Below are positions 25,949 through 35,644 of a stretch of DNA of 64,000 bases, piece by piece. Made by a program: the position numbers and the translations under genes. Location of the stretch: NCBI RefSeq assembly GCF_024171785.1, contig NZ_JAMTCK010000003.1, positions 248,001-312,000 on the forward strand. Reading direction: 5' to 3'. Below the pieces are notes generated by a model that saw only the letters and a program-made list of their open reading frames with translations, did no database searches and was not told where the DNA came from. How positions within the stretch are numbered: position 1 is the stretch's first letter; each line of letters starts with the position of its first letter. This DNA is from Goodfellowiella coeruleoviolacea. Lineage in GTDB: Bacteria > Actinomycetota > Actinomycetes > Mycobacteriales > Pseudonocardiaceae.

Positions 25949-26673
25949 CGGCGCGGCTGCGGTGGACGCTGGTGGGGGTGGTGCTGGTGCTCGCCGCCGC
26001 CGTGGCGCTGTGGCCCCTGTTCACCGCTGAGAACGCCACCAGCGGCCCGACCGGCGCCCCCGCGGGTGGCGGGCCGGCCCCGGCCGCCCCGGCCGATCCG
26101 GAGGCGTTGGCCCAGGCGCGCGCCGCCGCGGCGCTGCGGCCCTGTCCCACCTCGGACAACGCCGGTTCGGGCAGCACCGGCTCGGACAGCACCGGTTCGG
26201 ACAGCACCGGTTCGGCGGGGACGGCGGGCGGCGGTGCCCCGGCCGGCCTGGCCGGGGTGCGGGTGAGCTGCCTGGGTGACGGGTCCACCGTGGACCTGGG
26301 CGCGGTGCTGGCCGGTCGGCCGGCCCTGATCAACGTGTGGGCCACCTGGTGCCCGCCCTGCCGGGAGGAGCTGCCGCTGCTGGACGAGTACGCCGGCCAA
26401 CCCGGCGCGGTGACCGTGCTGGGCGTGCAGATCCAGGAGCGGAGCAGCCCGGAGGACGGCCTGGCCACCCTGACCGACCTGGGCGTGCGCTTACCCTCCG
26501 TGGTGGACCAGGACCGTGCGGTCAGCTCGGCCCTGGGCACCCCCAACTACCTGCCGGTCAGCTACGTGGTCGACGCGGACGGCGCGGTGCACCAGGTCGA
26601 CCCGCCCACGCCGTTCCGCTCGGTGGACCAGATCCGCGAGACCGTGGCCCGCTACACCGGGACCACCCGGTGA
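25945..26673 (+). CDS. TlpA/ResA-like membrane-anchored thioredoxin (Rv3673c-like)
   Basis: 242 residues from GTG at 25945. Residues 8-27 are the signal anchor; a Gly/Ser/Thr-rich linker with GSDST repeats (residues about 74-90) leads to the thioredoxin fold with active site WCPPC (Cys136, Cys139) and [10 protein letters not shown] (cis-Pro loop). It should reduce or rearrange disulfides, or serve cytochrome maturation, in the periplasm-like space. The downstream MarP is a membrane protease whose activity in M. tuberculosis needs a disulfide, so a functional link is plausible. The stop overlaps the next start by 4 bases. Confidence 0.9.
   Translation: MTARLRWTLVGVVLVLAAAVALWPLFTAENATSGPTGAPAGGGPAPAAPADPEALAQARAAAALRPCPTSDNAGSGSTGSDSTGSDSTGSAGTAGGGAPAGLAGVRVSCLGDGSTVDLGAVLAGRPALINVWATWCPPCREELPLLDEYAGQPGAVTVLGVQIQERSSPEDGLATLTDLGVRLPSVVDQDRAVSSALGTPNYLPVSYVVDADGAVHQVDPPTPFRSVDQIRETVARYTGTTR
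26164..26208 (+). repeat. three 15-bp tandem repeats in the tlpA linker
   Basis: GGTTCGGGCAGCACC, GGCTCGGACAGCACC and GGTTCGGACAGCACC starting at 26164, 26179 and 26194, followed by a partial copy; each encodes GS(G/D)ST. In-frame, so length variants would be tolerated. Confidence 0.85.
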
Positions 26674-27368
26674 CCGGCGGGCACTGGCGGGACCGCCCCG
26701 CCCAGGTCGGCCCGCTGGCCCCGCCCGAGGACGTGCCCGAGTGGCTGCGCGACCTGGTCGCGGCCACCGCCTCACTGGACGCGACCGCGTTCACCCGGGT
26801 GACCCCACCCCCGGTGGGGGTGCCCCGGCCGGCCGCCGTGCTGATCCTGTTCGGTGACCGGCCCGACGGCCCTGACGTGCTGTTACTCCGCAGGGCCGAG
26901 ACGCTGCCCGCCCACCCCGGCCAGGTCGCCTTCCCCGGCGGCGCGGCCGAGGCGGCCGACACCGGACCGGTGGACACGGCGTTGCGCGAGGCCGCCGAGG
27001 AGACCGGGGTGGTGCCGGAGAGCGTGCTGCCGCTGGCCCTGCTGCCTGAGGTGTACGTGCCGGTGTCCCGGTTCGTGGTCAGCCCGGTGCTGGGCTACTG
27101 GCACACCCCCGGCCCGGTCGCGCCGGTGGATCCGGGCGAGACCGCGGCGGTGGCCAGGGTGCCCATCGCGCACCTGGCCGACCCGGCGAACCGGTTCCGG
27201 GTGCGGCACTCCTCCGGCTACGTCGGTCCGGCCTTCGCCGCCCCCGGCATGTTGGTCTGGGGTTTCACCGCCGGCCTGCTCAGCGGGGTGCTCACCCTGG
27301 GTGGCTGGGAACGTCCGTGGGACGAAACCGACGTCCGCGACCTTCACGTAGCGTTGCGAATGACCTAG
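26670..27368 (+). CDS. NUDIX hydrolase, coenzyme A diphosphatase-like (Rv3672c-like)
   Basis: 232 residues from GTG at 26670, overlapping the tlpA stop by 4 bases. The CoA-type signature LLRRAETLPAHPGQVAFPGG (the LLxxRx5-hxGxxxFPGG pattern) precedes the NUDIX box helix ALREAAEETGV. These enzymes cleave CoA or related dinucleotides in the cytosol. Its position in the nth-marP operon is conserved across mycobacteria and relatives. Confidence 0.9.
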   Translation: MTGGHWRDRPAQVGPLAPPEDVPEWLRDLVAATASLDATAFTRVTPPPVGVPRPAAVLILFGDRPDGPDVLLLRRAETLPAHPGQVAFPGGAAEAADTGPVDTALREAAEETGVVPESVLPLALLPEVYVPVSRFVVSPVLGYWHTPGPVAPVDPGETAAVARVPIAHLADPANRFRVRHSSGYVGPAFAAPGMLVWGFTAGLLSGVLTLGGWERPWDETDVRDLHVALRMT

Positions 27369-27497
27369 CCGGCGGCCACACACCGTGTGCCCCGGCGGGA
27401 TGGTCCCGAGAACCGGCCCGAGCACGCGCCCCGCGGCGCGGTGCCCGTGGTCGAGCAGGTGTCGTGGTGCGGCGAGCACTGGCCGGGAGGTGCAGGA

Positions 27498-28682
27498 GTG
27501 AACTGGGTTGACCTGCTGGTGGTCGCGCTCGCGTTGCTGGCCGCGGTGTCCGGGGCGCGGCAGGGCATGGTCACCGCGCTGCCCGCGTTCGCGGGTGTGC
27601 TCGCCGGCGCGGTGCTGGGCATCCGGCTGGCGCCGCTGGTCGTGGAGCAGTTCACCGACGTGGCCGCCAGGGTCGCGTTCGCGGTCGGCATCGTGGTGCT
27701 GTTCGTCGCACTGGGCGAGACGCTGGGCGTGTACGTGGGGCGGGCGATCAAGCAGCGGGTGGACGCCACCCCGCTGCGCGGCGTGGACAACGCGCTGGGC
27801 GCGCTGGTGCAGGGCGCCGTGGTGTTCGTGGTCGCCTGGCTGATCGCGCTGCCGCTGACCGACGCGGCCGGGCTGCCCACGCTGGCCTCGGCCATCAAGA
27901 GTTCCCGGGTGCTGGGCACGGTGGACTCGGCCATGCCGCAGGCCGCCAAGAACCTGTCGGACGACCTGCAGAACCTGCTGGACGAGTCCGGTTTCCCGGC
28001 CGCGGTCGACCGGTTCGACCAGACCCCGATCACCGGGGTGGACCCGCCCGACGCGCGGCTGAGCGGCAGCGAGGTGGTGGACCGGGTGCGGCCGAGCGTG
28101 CTCAAGGTCCGGGGCACGGCGCCGTCCTGCTCGCGCTCGCTGGAGGGCACCGGGTTCGTGATCGCCAACCAGCGGGTGATCACCAACGCGCACGTGGTGG
28201 CCGGCACCGAGGACGTGGCCGTCGAGGTCGGCCAGGGCCGGCTGGAGGCGACCGTCGTGTACTACGACTCCGAGACCGACGTGGCCGTGCTGGCCGTGCC
28301 CGACCTGACCGCGCAGCCGCTGCAGTTCAGCCAGCGGCGGGCCGCGGCCGGCCAGGACGCGATCGTGCTCGGCTACCCGCTGGACGGCCCGTACACGGCC
28401 TCCCCGGCCCGCATCCGCGAGCAGCTGCCGCTGCGCGGCCCGGACATCTACGACGACAAGACCGTGACCAGGGAGGTCTACACGATCCGGGCGACCGTGC
28501 GCAGCGGCAACTCGGGCGGCCCGCTGATCGACGCGGACGGCACCGTGCTGGGCGTGGTGTTCGGCGCGGCCGTGGACGACCAGGAGACCGGGTTCGTGCT
28601 CACCGCCCGCGAGGTGGCCGACGAGGTGGCCGCCGCGCCCGGCGAGTACCGCAAGGTGGCCACCGGCAGCTGCACCTCCTGA
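27498..28682 (+). CDS. marP: membrane-anchored trypsin-like serine protease MarP
   Basis: 394 residues from GTG at 27498 (GGAG just before). Four transmembrane helices occupy residues 1-120 (CvpA-like), followed by the periplasmic protease. The catalytic triad is His232 (TNAHVV), Asp261 (ETDVAVL) and Ser339 (RSGNSGGPL). Cys211 and Cys392 correspond to the cysteine pair that forms a stabilising disulfide in M. tuberculosis Rv3671c. MarP supports acid and oxidative stress resistance by processing cell-wall hydrolases there. Last gene of the operon; it is convergent with the epoxide-hydrolase-like gene. Confidence 0.93.
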   Translation: MNWVDLLVVALALLAAVSGARQGMVTALPAFAGVLAGAVLGIRLAPLVVEQFTDVAARVAFAVGIVVLFVALGETLGVYVGRAIKQRVDATPLRGVDNALGALVQGAVVFVVAWLIALPLTDAAGLPTLASAIKSSRVLGTVDSAMPQAAKNLSDDLQNLLDESGFPAAVDRFDQTPITGVDPPDARLSGSEVVDRVRPSVLKVRGTAPSCSRSLEGTGFVIANQRVITNAHVVAGTEDVAVEVGQGRLEATVVYYDSETDVAVLAVPDLTAQPLQFSQRRAAAGQDAIVLGYPLDGPYTASPARIREQLPLRGPDIYDDKTVTREVYTIRATVRSGNSGGPLIDADGTVLGVVFGAAVDDQETGFVLTAREVADEVAAAPGEYRKVATGSCTS

Positions 28683-28700
28683 CCGGGACCCTGGCCCGGC

Positions 28701-29633
28701 TCAGGCGTGCCGGGCCAGGAAGTTCACCAGGATCCGGTTGACCTGGTCCGGTGCCTCCTGGTGCGGCAGGTGGCCGACGTCGGGCAGCACCTGGTAGCTG
28801 GCCGGGCGGGCCAGCCAGCGGCTGGACACCGCGGCCGCGGTGGTGGGCAGCACGACCGGGTCCAGTTCGCCCTGCACCTGCAGCACGGGCATGGGCAGCC
28901 GGCGGCGCAGTGCCTCGGCGAACCGGCGGCCCTCGCCGCGCAGCTGGGAGCGCACCGCCCAGCGGTGGTACTCCAGCGCGCTGTGCGCGACCCCGGCCAC
29001 CAGCATGGCCTCCCGGTCGCGCCGGGCCACCTCGTCGAACTCGGGGTCGACCAGCCACTTCGGCCCGGACCACGCGCGCAGCATGGCCTCCACCGCGGCG
29101 GCGTCGTCGCGGGTCAGCCAGCGCTCCGGCCAGATCGGCAGCTGGAAGCGGAACAGGTGGCGGCTGGCCCGGCCCTGGCCGCGCGGGTCGCGGGCGATGG
29201 CCCGGCGCAGCGCGAGCGGGTGCGGCGCGGACAGCACCGACAGCGAGCGCACCAGCCGCGGGTGCAGGGCGGCCACGGTCCACGCCAGCAGCCCGCCCCA
29301 GGCGTGGCCGACCAGGTGGGCGCGGCCCTCGCCGAGCGCCTTGGTCAGCCCGGCCACGTCGCCGGCCAGGGTCCAGCCGTCGTAGCCGCGCGGGGGCTTG
29401 TCCGAGTCGCCGTATCCCCGCAGGTCCACGGCGACCGCCCGGTAGCCGGCCGCGGCCAGGGCGACCAGCTGGTGCCGCCAGGTCCACCAGAACTCGGGGA
29501 AGCCGTGCAGCAGCAGCACCAGCGGCCCGTCACCGAGTTCGGCGACGTGCAGCCGGATGCCGTTGGCGGACACGTCCCGGTGGGTCCACGGCCCTGGCAG
29601 GCGCACCGAGGACGGGTCGGGTGGCAGTCGCAC
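28701..29633 (-). CDS. epoxide-hydrolase-like alpha/beta hydrolase (EphE-like) with altered nucleophile
   Basis: 310 residues if GTG at 29631-29633 is the start; GTG at 29705 would add 24 residues but overlap the upstream gene. The fold is clear: oxyanion HGFPEFWWTWR (from residue 43), VDLRGYGDSDKP, cap domain, acid in QGELDPVV and catalytic His in GHLPHQEAP. The nucleophile elbow is GHAWGG, so Ala111 stands where epoxide hydrolases have Asp (GHDWGG). The classical epoxide-opening mechanism therefore looks impossible unless another residue substitutes. Position next to the holin-like gene and marP matches Rv3670 (ephE). Confidence 0.8.
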   Translation of the reverse strand: MRLPPDPSSVRLPGPWTHRDVSANGIRLHVAELGDGPLVLLLHGFPEFWWTWRHQLVALAAAGYRAVAVDLRGYGDSDKPPRGYDGWTLAGDVAGLTKALGEGRAHLVGHAWGGLLAWTVAALHPRLVRSLSVLSAPHPLALRRAIARDPRGQGRASRHLFRFQLPIWPERWLTRDDAAAVEAMLRAWSGPKWLVDPEFDEVARRDREAMLVAGVAHSALEYHRWAVRSQLRGEGRRFAEALRRRLPMPVLQVQGELDPVVLPTTAAAVSSRWLARPASYQVLPDVGHLPHQEAPDQVNRILVNFLARHA

Positions 29634-29664
29634 GGCCGTGCGGATGCTGACTCGCCCGCCTGGC

Positions 29665-30210
29665 CTAGCGCCCGGTCCGGGCGGCACCGTCGGCGCGGCC
29701 GACACCGGCGGCGCGGTCGACCTGGTCGGTGTGCTCGCCCGGGTGCCGCAGCGCCGCCGCCGTGTCGCGCATGGTGCTGATGGTGCGCTCGGGCGCGCGG
29801 ATGCGCCGCACCTTGCGCACGCCGAGGAAGGCGAACAGGCCCGCGGTCAGCAGCATCAGCGCGAAGACGATGCCGAACGCCGCCGACCGGTACAGGCCGA
29901 GGTCGGCGAGCAGTTCGGCCAGGGCGAAGAAGAAGAAGAACGAGCTGAACAGCAGCACCGTCAGCGCCAGGATGAAGAAGACGCTGCCCCGCACGCCCTT
30001 GCGGATCTCGGCGGCCACCTCCATGCGGGCCAGCTCGACTTCCGCCCTGATCAGGGTGGACATGTGGGCGGTCGCGTCGCGGACCAGCCCTCCGATCGAG
30101 GTCTCCGCCGCGGTGGCACCGGGCGAGTCCGCGGACAGGGGGATGGACGGGAGTGGCGGTAGCCCGGCACCCCCACTGTTGCCGTTTCGGTTCTGGTGGG
30201 CGCTGGTCAC
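29665..30210 (-). CDS. phage holin family (DUF1469-like) membrane protein (Rv3669-like)
   Basis: 181 residues from GTG at 30208-30210. A disordered N-terminus (about 40 residues) precedes SIGGLVRDATAHMSTLIRAEVELARMEVAAEIRKGVRG, the hallmark amphipathic helix of this family, then two transmembrane helices (VFFILALTVLLFSSFFFFFAL and AAFGIVFALMLLTAGLFAFLG). These proteins are common in actinobacteria; despite the name most are not phage genes. Function unknown. It lies upstream of the ephE-like gene on the same strand. Confidence 0.85.
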   Translation of the reverse strand: MTSAHQNRNGNSGGAGLPPLPSIPLSADSPGATAAETSIGGLVRDATAHMSTLIRAEVELARMEVAAEIRKGVRGSVFFILALTVLLFSSFFFFFALAELLADLGLYRSAAFGIVFALMLLTAGLFAFLGVRKVRRIRAPERTISTMRDTAAALRHPGEHTDQVDRAAGVGRADGAARTGR

Positions 30211-30321
30211 CGGATCATCGTGCCATGCACGCCCGCCCAGGGCTGGGCGACCGGCCGGACCAGGGAAGTTGATCATGTTCCGGGCCGGTGTCGGCGCTGC
30301 TCGCGCCGGTCGCCGCCAGCC

Positions 30322-31617
30322 TCAGCCTCGGCCGGCCTGCTCGCCGGTGTCGCCACCGGTGGCGCCGTTGTCCTCGTCGGCGGTGTCCTCCTCGGCGGTG
30401 TCCTCCTCGGCGAGGGCGAGCAGGTGGCGGCGCCGGCGGTGGTGGCGACTGCGGCGCACCAGCAGCGCGGCGGCCAGCAGCGCGGCCGTGGCCGAGGCCA
30501 GCAGCACCCCGGCCTTGGCCTGTTCGGCGCCGTGCGGGTCCAGCGACAGCTCGGCGATGAGCAGGCTCACCGTGAAGCCCACCCCGCCGAGCATGGCCAC
30601 GGCGAACAGGTCGCGCACGTGCATGCCCCTGGGCAGCACGGCCACCCGCAGCGCCCTGGCCAGCAGGGCCGCCCCGGCGATGCCGACCAGCTTGCCGACC
30701 ACCAGCCCCACCACCACCGCGATCACCAGCGGGTTGCGCACCAGCCCGCCCAGCGCGTCGGCGCCCACCGGGACGCCGGCCGCGAACAGGGCGAACACCG
30801 GCACGGCCAGGCCGGCCGACCACGGCTGCAACCGGTGCTCCAGCCGCAGCGCCGGGGCGGCCGGCTCGTAGGGGTCCTTGCGCACCCTGGTCAGCAGGCC
30901 CAGCGCGACCCCGGCGAGGGTGGCGTGCACCCCGGTGGCGTGCACGGCCAGCCACACCGCCACGGCCAGTGGCACGTACAGCAGGGGCGTGGTCACCCTG
31001 CGGTGCTGGAGGTAGGCGTACAGGGCGAGCAGCAGCAGGCTCACCGCGCCGGCCAGCAGGTTGAGCTGGCTGGTGAACAGCACCGCGATCAGCGCGATCG
31101 CGCCGAGGTCGTCCACCACGGCCAGGCTGAGCAGGAACACTCGGGCGCTGCTCGGCATGCCCGAGCCGGTCAGCGCGAGCACGCCGAGGGCGAAGGCGAT
31201 GTCGGTGGCGACCGGGATGGCCCAGGCCCGGTCGATGCCCGGGGTGCCCCAGCCGACGGCCAGCGCGAGCAGCGCGGGCACCACCATGCCGCCGATCGCG
31301 GCGATCACCGGCAGCAGTGCGGCGCGCAGCCGGGACAGCTCGCCGGTGACCAGTTCCCGCTTGAGTTCCAGGCCGGCCACGAAGAAGAACAGGGCGAGCA
31401 GCCCGTCCTTGGCCCAGTCGCCCACGGTCAGGTCCAGGTGCAGGGCGGCCGGGCCGAGGCGCAGGTCGCGTAAGGCGGTGTAGGAGTCGCGCAGTGGCGA
31501 GTTGGCCCAGAGCAGGGCGACGGCGGTGGCGCCGAGCAGCACCAGCCCGCCCACGGTCTCGGTGCGCAGGAAGCGGGCGAACTCCGCCACTGGGTTGGCT
31601 CGACGGTTGCGCGGCAC
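30322..31617 (-). CDS. nhaA: Na+/H+ antiporter NhaA
   Basis: 431 residues from GTG at 31615-31617. Twelve hydrophobic segments with the ion-binding aspartates in ATDIAFALGVLAL and SLAVVDDLGAIALIAV, plus LFFFVAGLELKREL near helix 2. It exchanges sodium for protons across the membrane. The last 60 residues are a charged, Arg/His then Glu/Asp-rich cytoplasmic tail with an AEEDTAEEDTADED repeat. In the M. tuberculosis alignment this position between acs and Rv3669 holds a protease gene instead, so nhaA is a local replacement or insertion. Confidence 0.92.
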   Translation of the reverse strand: MPRNRRANPVAEFARFLRTETVGGLVLLGATAVALLWANSPLRDSYTALRDLRLGPAALHLDLTVGDWAKDGLLALFFFVAGLELKRELVTGELSRLRAALLPVIAAIGGMVVPALLALAVGWGTPGIDRAWAIPVATDIAFALGVLALTGSGMPSSARVFLLSLAVVDDLGAIALIAVLFTSQLNLLAGAVSLLLLALYAYLQHRRVTTPLLYVPLAVAVWLAVHATGVHATLAGVALGLLTRVRKDPYEPAAPALRLEHRLQPWSAGLAVPVFALFAAGVPVGADALGGLVRNPLVIAVVVGLVVGKLVGIAGAALLARALRVAVLPRGMHVRDLFAVAMLGGVGFTVSLLIAELSLDPHGAEQAKAGVLLASATAALLAAALLVRRSRHHRRRRHLLALAEEDTAEEDTADEDNGATGGDTGEQAGRG

Positions 31618-31774
31618 ACACCCTCCCGGGGGTCGGTCGACTACACGGACACCTGCCTGCCGACCAGACTTCCCGGCTCACCTTGACGCGATTTTAACGG
31701 ACCAGCCCGCGTGGAAAAAGTTGAACAGGCTAACTAACTGATGAGTCCGCAGGTCACCGCGCCCGGACACGACA

Positions 31775-31811
31775 GGGCCCGGGCGGACGGTCGTGCTGTC
31801 CACCCGGGCCC
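31775..31811 (-). terminator. terminator of acs
   Basis: GGGCCCGGGCGGAC (31775-31788) pairs with GTCCACCCGGGCCC (31798-31811), 13 of 14 bp, 9-nt loop, beginning 24 bp after the acs stop on the minus strand. Strong GC stem without a U run. Confidence 0.7.
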
Positions 31812-31835
31812 GTGGTCGCCCCGCTGTCGTGGCGG

Positions 31836-33818
31836 TCAGTCCTCCGAGGACGAACCGCTCTTCAGGCCGGCCGAGATCAGGTCCATCACCGAGGAGTCGG
31901 CCAGCGTGGTCACGTCGCCGATCTGGCGGTTCTCGGCCACGTCGCGCAGCAGCCGCCGCATGATCTTGCCGGACCGGGTCTTGGGCAGCTCCGGCACGAC
32001 CATGATCTGGCGCGGCTTGGCGATCGGGCCGATCTCCTTGGACACGTGGTCGCGCAGCGCCTTGATGACCTGCTCGCCCTGGTCCTTGGCGTCACCGCGG
32101 AGGATCACGAACGCCACGATGCCCTGGCCGGTGGTCGGGTCGGTGGCGCCGACCACGGCCGCCTCGGCCACGCTCGGGTGGGACACCAGCGCCGACTCCA
32201 CCTCGGTGGTGGAGATGCGGTGGCCGGACACGTTCATCACGTCGTCGACCCGGCCGAGCAGCCAGATGGCGCCGTCGTCGTCGTACTTGGCGCCGTCGCC
32301 GGCGAAGTAGTAGCCCTGCTCGGCGAACCGGGACCAGTAGGTGTCGCGGTAGCGCTGGTCATCACCCCAGATGCCGCGCAGCATGGACGGCCACGGCTGG
32401 TCAAGCACCAGGTAGCCGCCGCCGCCCTTGCCCACCTCCGCACCGGTGTCGTCGACCACCTTGGCGGCGATGCCCGGCAGCGGGGCCATCGCCGAACCCG
32501 GCTTGGTGGCGGTCACCCCGGGCAGCGGCGAGATCATGATCGCCCCGGTCTCGGTCTGCCACCAGGTGTCCACGATGGGCGCCCGGTTGCCGCCGATGTG
32601 CTCCCGGTACCACATCCACGCCTCGGGGTTGATCGGCTCGCCCACGCTGCCGAGCACCCGCAGCGAGGACAGGTCGTAGCGGGCCGGGATGTCCGCGCCC
32701 CACTTCATGAAGGTGCGGATCGTGGTCGGCGCGGTGTACAGGATGGACACCTTGTACCGCTGCACGATCTCCCACCAGCGGCCCTCGTGCGGGGTGTTGG
32801 GCGTGCCCTCGTACATCACCGAGGTGGCCCGGTTGGCCAGCGGGCCGTACACGATGTAGCTGTGCCCGGTGACCCAGCCGACGTCGGCCGCGCACCAGTA
32901 CACGTCGGTGTCCGGCTTGAGGTCGAACACGTTGTGGTGGGTGTAGGCCACCTGGGTCAGGTAGCCGCCGGAGGTGTGCAGGATGCCCTTGGGCTTACCC
33001 GTGGTGCCCGAGGTGTACAGGATGTACAGCGGGTGCTCGGCGTCGAACGCCTCGGGCGTGTGCTCCTCGGACTGGCCGTCCACCAGCTCGTGCCACCACA
33101 GGTCGCGGTCGGGCGTGAAGTCCACGTCGGTGCCGGTGCGCCGGACCACCAGGACGTTGCGCACGCTGGGCGTCCTGGCCACGGCCTCGTCCACGGCGGG
33201 CTTGAGCGGCAGGGCCTGGCCGCGCCGGTACTGACCGTCCACGGTGATGACCAGCTTGGCCTCGGCGTCCTCGATGCGGGTGCGCAGCGCCTCCGAGGAG
33301 AACCCGCCGAACACTACGCTGTGGGTGAGCCCGAGGCGGGCGCTGGCCAGCATGGCGAACACGGTCTCGGGGATCATCGGCATGTAGATGGCCACCCGGT
33401 CGCCGGCCCGCAGGCCCAGCGAGGCCAGGGCGTTGGCGGCCTTGCTCACCTCGCGCTTGAGGTCGGCGTAGGTGATGGTGCGCCGGTCACCCGGCTCGCC
33501 CTCCCAGTGGATGGCCACCTGGTCGCCGTGGCCGGACTCGACGTGCCGGTCCACGCAGTTGTAGGCGACGTTGAGCTTGCCGCCGACGAACCACTTGGCG
33601 AACGGCGCGTCGTCCCAGTCGAGGACCTTCGTCCACGGCGTGTCCCAGTGCAGCCGTTCGGCCTGCTTCGCCCAGAACGCCTCGCGGTCGGCGTCCGCCT
33701 CCGCGTACAGCGCGGAGGTCGCGTTGGCCTGCGCGGCGAACTCCTCGCTCGGAGGAAACGCCCTGCTCTCGTTGAGCAGGTTGTCCAGAGCCGCGCTCTG
33801 GTCCGAGGGCTGGGTCAT
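31836..33818 (-). CDS. acsA: acetyl-coenzyme A synthetase
   Basis: 660 residues from ATG at 33816-33818 with AGGAGG 9 bp upstream. AMP-binding motif [35 protein letters not shown] (acetate pocket, with the Trp typical of Acs), [21 protein letters not shown] and the C-terminal [14 protein letters not shown] with Lys618, the acetylation-regulated lysine. It converts acetate, ATP and CoA to acetyl-CoA. Full normal length. In M. tuberculosis acs (Rv3667) is controlled by cAMP-dependent acetylation and by Crp; crp is 8 kb away here. Confidence 0.96.
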   Translation of the reverse strand: MTQPSDQSAALDNLLNESRAFPPSEEFAAQANATSALYAEADADREAFWAKQAERLHWDTPWTKVLDWDDAPFAKWFVGGKLNVAYNCVDRHVESGHGDQVAIHWEGEPGDRRTITYADLKREVSKAANALASLGLRAGDRVAIYMPMIPETVFAMLASARLGLTHSVVFGGFSSEALRTRIEDAEAKLVITVDGQYRRGQALPLKPAVDEAVARTPSVRNVLVVRRTGTDVDFTPDRDLWWHELVDGQSEEHTPEAFDAEHPLYILYTSGTTGKPKGILHTSGGYLTQVAYTHHNVFDLKPDTDVYWCAADVGWVTGHSYIVYGPLANRATSVMYEGTPNTPHEGRWWEIVQRYKVSILYTAPTTIRTFMKWGADIPARYDLSSLRVLGSVGEPINPEAWMWYREHIGGNRAPIVDTWWQTETGAIMISPLPGVTATKPGSAMAPLPGIAAKVVDDTGAEVGKGGGGYLVLDQPWPSMLRGIWGDDQRYRDTYWSRFAEQGYYFAGDGAKYDDDGAIWLLGRVDDVMNVSGHRISTTEVESALVSHPSVAEAAVVGATDPTTGQGIVAFVILRGDAKDQGEQVIKALRDHVSKEIGPIAKPRQIMVVPELPKTRSGKIMRRLLRDVAENRQIGDVTTLADSSVMDLISAGLKSGSSSED

Positions 33819-33912
33819 GGTGCGGGACCTCCTGATCGTGATGTCCGACCCGGACCGGTGGGAACGTTTGCCCTGACGGTAGTGCGACAAGCGGCCGTCC
33901 GACAGGCCGAAA

Positions 33913-34635
33913 TCAGTAGAGGTTTAGACCATTGTCACCCGCGGGGCGCTGGTCGGCGCGCTGCCCGTCCGCTGATGAGGCGAAAGTCCGGTTCGCGACG
34001 GTGCGTTGTGGATATCCCGTTTGGGATGATTCCCCCTCTGGGTGATGCTGGGCCGGACGCAGTCGCGCTTCCAGGCGCTCCCGCACGCTGGGCCACTCCG
34101 CGGCGATCACCGAGTACACCACCGTGTCGCGCAGGCTGCCGTCGCGTCGGATGCGGTGCGCGCGCAGCACGCCCTCCCGGCGCGCGCCCAGCCGCTCGAT
34201 CGCGCGCTGCGAGCGCAGGTTGTTGATGTCGGTGTGCCAGCCCACCCGGTTGGCCCCGAGCGTGTCGAACGCGTGCCGCAGCAGCATCAGCTTGGCCTCG
34301 GTGTTCACGCCCGTGCGCCGCCAGGGCGCGCCGATCCAGGTGTGGCCGATGTAGAGCCCGCGCTCGGTCGGGTCGATCTCGTAGTACGAGGTGGTGCCGG
34401 CGACCCGGCCGGCGGGATCGATCTGGACGAACGCCAGCCGGTCCGGGTCGGCCAGGATGCGGTCGATCCTGCGCCGCATGTCGTCGAGGTCGGTCGGCCG
34501 GGCGTCCCGCAGCCACGTCCAGATGTCCGGGTCGGCGCCGGCCGCGAACAGGTCGGGGGCGTGTGCGGGAGTCAGGGGTTCGAGCCGGACGTGCTGACCG
34601 GTGAGGACGGGGCGGTGGTACCAGGGGTTGTTCAC
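33913..34635 (-). CDS. GNAT-family N-acetyltransferase (RimJ/RimL-like)
   Basis: 240 residues from GTG at 34633-34635. [22 protein letters not shown] is the RimL-type N-terminus, and [32 protein letters not shown] (acetyl-CoA binding R/Q-x-x-G-x-x motif, here RRTGVN) and [23 protein letters not shown] complete the fold. The last 45 residues are polar and look disordered. Substrate unknown. It is divergent from the Fic-like gene, 102 bp apart. Confidence 0.88.
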   Translation of the reverse strand: MNNPWYHRPVLTGQHVRLEPLTPAHAPDLFAAGADPDIWTWLRDARPTDLDDMRRRIDRILADPDRLAFVQIDPAGRVAGTTSYYEIDPTERGLYIGHTWIGAPWRRTGVNTEAKLMLLRHAFDTLGANRVGWHTDINNLRSQRAIERLGARREGVLRAHRIRRDGSLRDTVVYSVIAAEWPSVRERLEARLRPAQHHPEGESSQTGYPQRTVANRTFASSADGQRADQRPAGDNGLNLY

Positions 34636-34737
34636 GGCGAGCAGGCTAAACAGCCCAAGTGGCTTTGGTGGATGGCCAGTTTTCGCCAAAATCAAAGGGC
34701 CACTTTGCGGTGTCGGGGCGACCGGTACTGTCCAGGC

Positions 34738-35487
34738 GTGACCGATGCCGATCCGCTGGGTCCGCTGCTGGACCTGCCCGGGGTGCCCGACGCCGTGCGC
34801 GACGCCAGAGCGGCGGTGGACGAGGTGCACCGGCACCCGACCAACCGCAAGGGCTGGCCGACCACGGCCGCGGAGGCGTCGGTGCGGGCCGCCCGCGCCT
34901 CGGCCGTGCTGGACGGCGGCGGCGCCGAGATCCCGGCCGGCGGTGCCGTGGACGACCCGGTGCTGGCCGGCGCGCTGCGCATCTCCGAGGCCATCGGCCA
35001 CCTGCTGGCCACCTGGCGGCGGGCCCCGCTGCAGGCGCTGGCCCGGTTGCACGTGCTGGCCGCGGCGGACCTGGTGCCCGAGGCGGGCGAGGACACCCTG
35101 GGGCGGCCGCGCGCCGGGCGTGCCGTGTCCGCCCGGCTGGACCTGCTGGCCCAGCTGGTGGCCGGCGGCACGAGCGTGCCGGGGCCGCTGCTGGTCGCGG
35201 TGGTGCACGGCGAACTGCTCGACCTGGCCCCGTTCGAGGTGGGCAACGGCGTGGTGGCCAGGGCGGCGGCCCGGCTGACCGCGATCAGCACCGGGCTGGA
35301 CCCCAAGGGGCTGACCGTGCCCGAGGTGGCCTGCCTGCGCCGGGCCGACCGCTACCGGGACACGGCGCGGGCCTTCGGCGAGGGCGACCCGGACGGCGTG
35401 CGGGACTGGCTGCTGTTCTGCTGCGAGACGTTCGTGGCCGGCGCGCGCGAGGCCACCAGCATCGCGGACGCCGCCGTGCCCTCCTGA
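34738..35487 (+). CDS. degenerate Fic/DOC-like protein (possibly Rv3662c-like)
   Basis: 249 residues from GTG at 34738. The Fic fold is suggested by ALARLHVLAAADL, PGPLLVAVVHGELLDLAPFEVGNGVVARAAARL. The active-site motif HPFxxGNGRxxR is reduced to A164-P-F-E-V-G-N-G-V172-V-A-R175: the catalytic His and the phosphate-binding Arg are both replaced, while GNG and the last Arg persist. An N-terminal SAVLDG (55-60) resembles the inhibitory (S/T)xxxE(G/N) motif with Asp for Glu. AMP transfer by the known mechanism is therefore unlikely. No membrane segment. Fic assignment is from motifs seen by eye. Confidence 0.65.
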   Translation: MTDADPLGPLLDLPGVPDAVRDARAAVDEVHRHPTNRKGWPTTAAEASVRAARASAVLDGGGAEIPAGGAVDDPVLAGALRISEAIGHLLATWRRAPLQALARLHVLAAADLVPEAGEDTLGRPRAGRAVSARLDLLAQLVAGGTSVPGPLLVAVVHGELLDLAPFEVGNGVVARAAARLTAISTGLDPKGLTVPEVACLRRADRYRDTARAFGEGDPDGVRDWLLFCCETFVAGAREATSIADAAVPS

Positions 35488-35554
35488 CCGCCGGCCGCAC
35501 GGCCGGCGGTGGGGCTGCCGCTGGCCGTGACCGGAGCGCTCGGTCGGGTCCGCC

Positions 35555-35644
35555 GTGCCGGGTTCGGTTGTGCCGGGTTCGGTTGAGCCGGGATCGGTTG
35601 TGCCCGGTCCGGTCGAGCCCGGCCCGGTCCGGCCGGGGTCAGTT
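35555..35644. repeat. six 15-bp tandem repeats downstream of murQ
   Basis: Units at 35555, 35570, 35585, 35600, 35615 and 35630; the first two are identical GTGCCGGGTTCGGTT, later ones diverge towards the murQ stop (35639). They would encode VPGSV-type repeats if read forward, but no gene with a plausible start and product covers them. Confidence 0.8.

Noticed and set aside
29665-30210. Prophage remnant suggested by the holin-family gene
   Set aside because: No other phage genes; this family is a normal chromosomal gene at this locus in mycobacteria and relatives.
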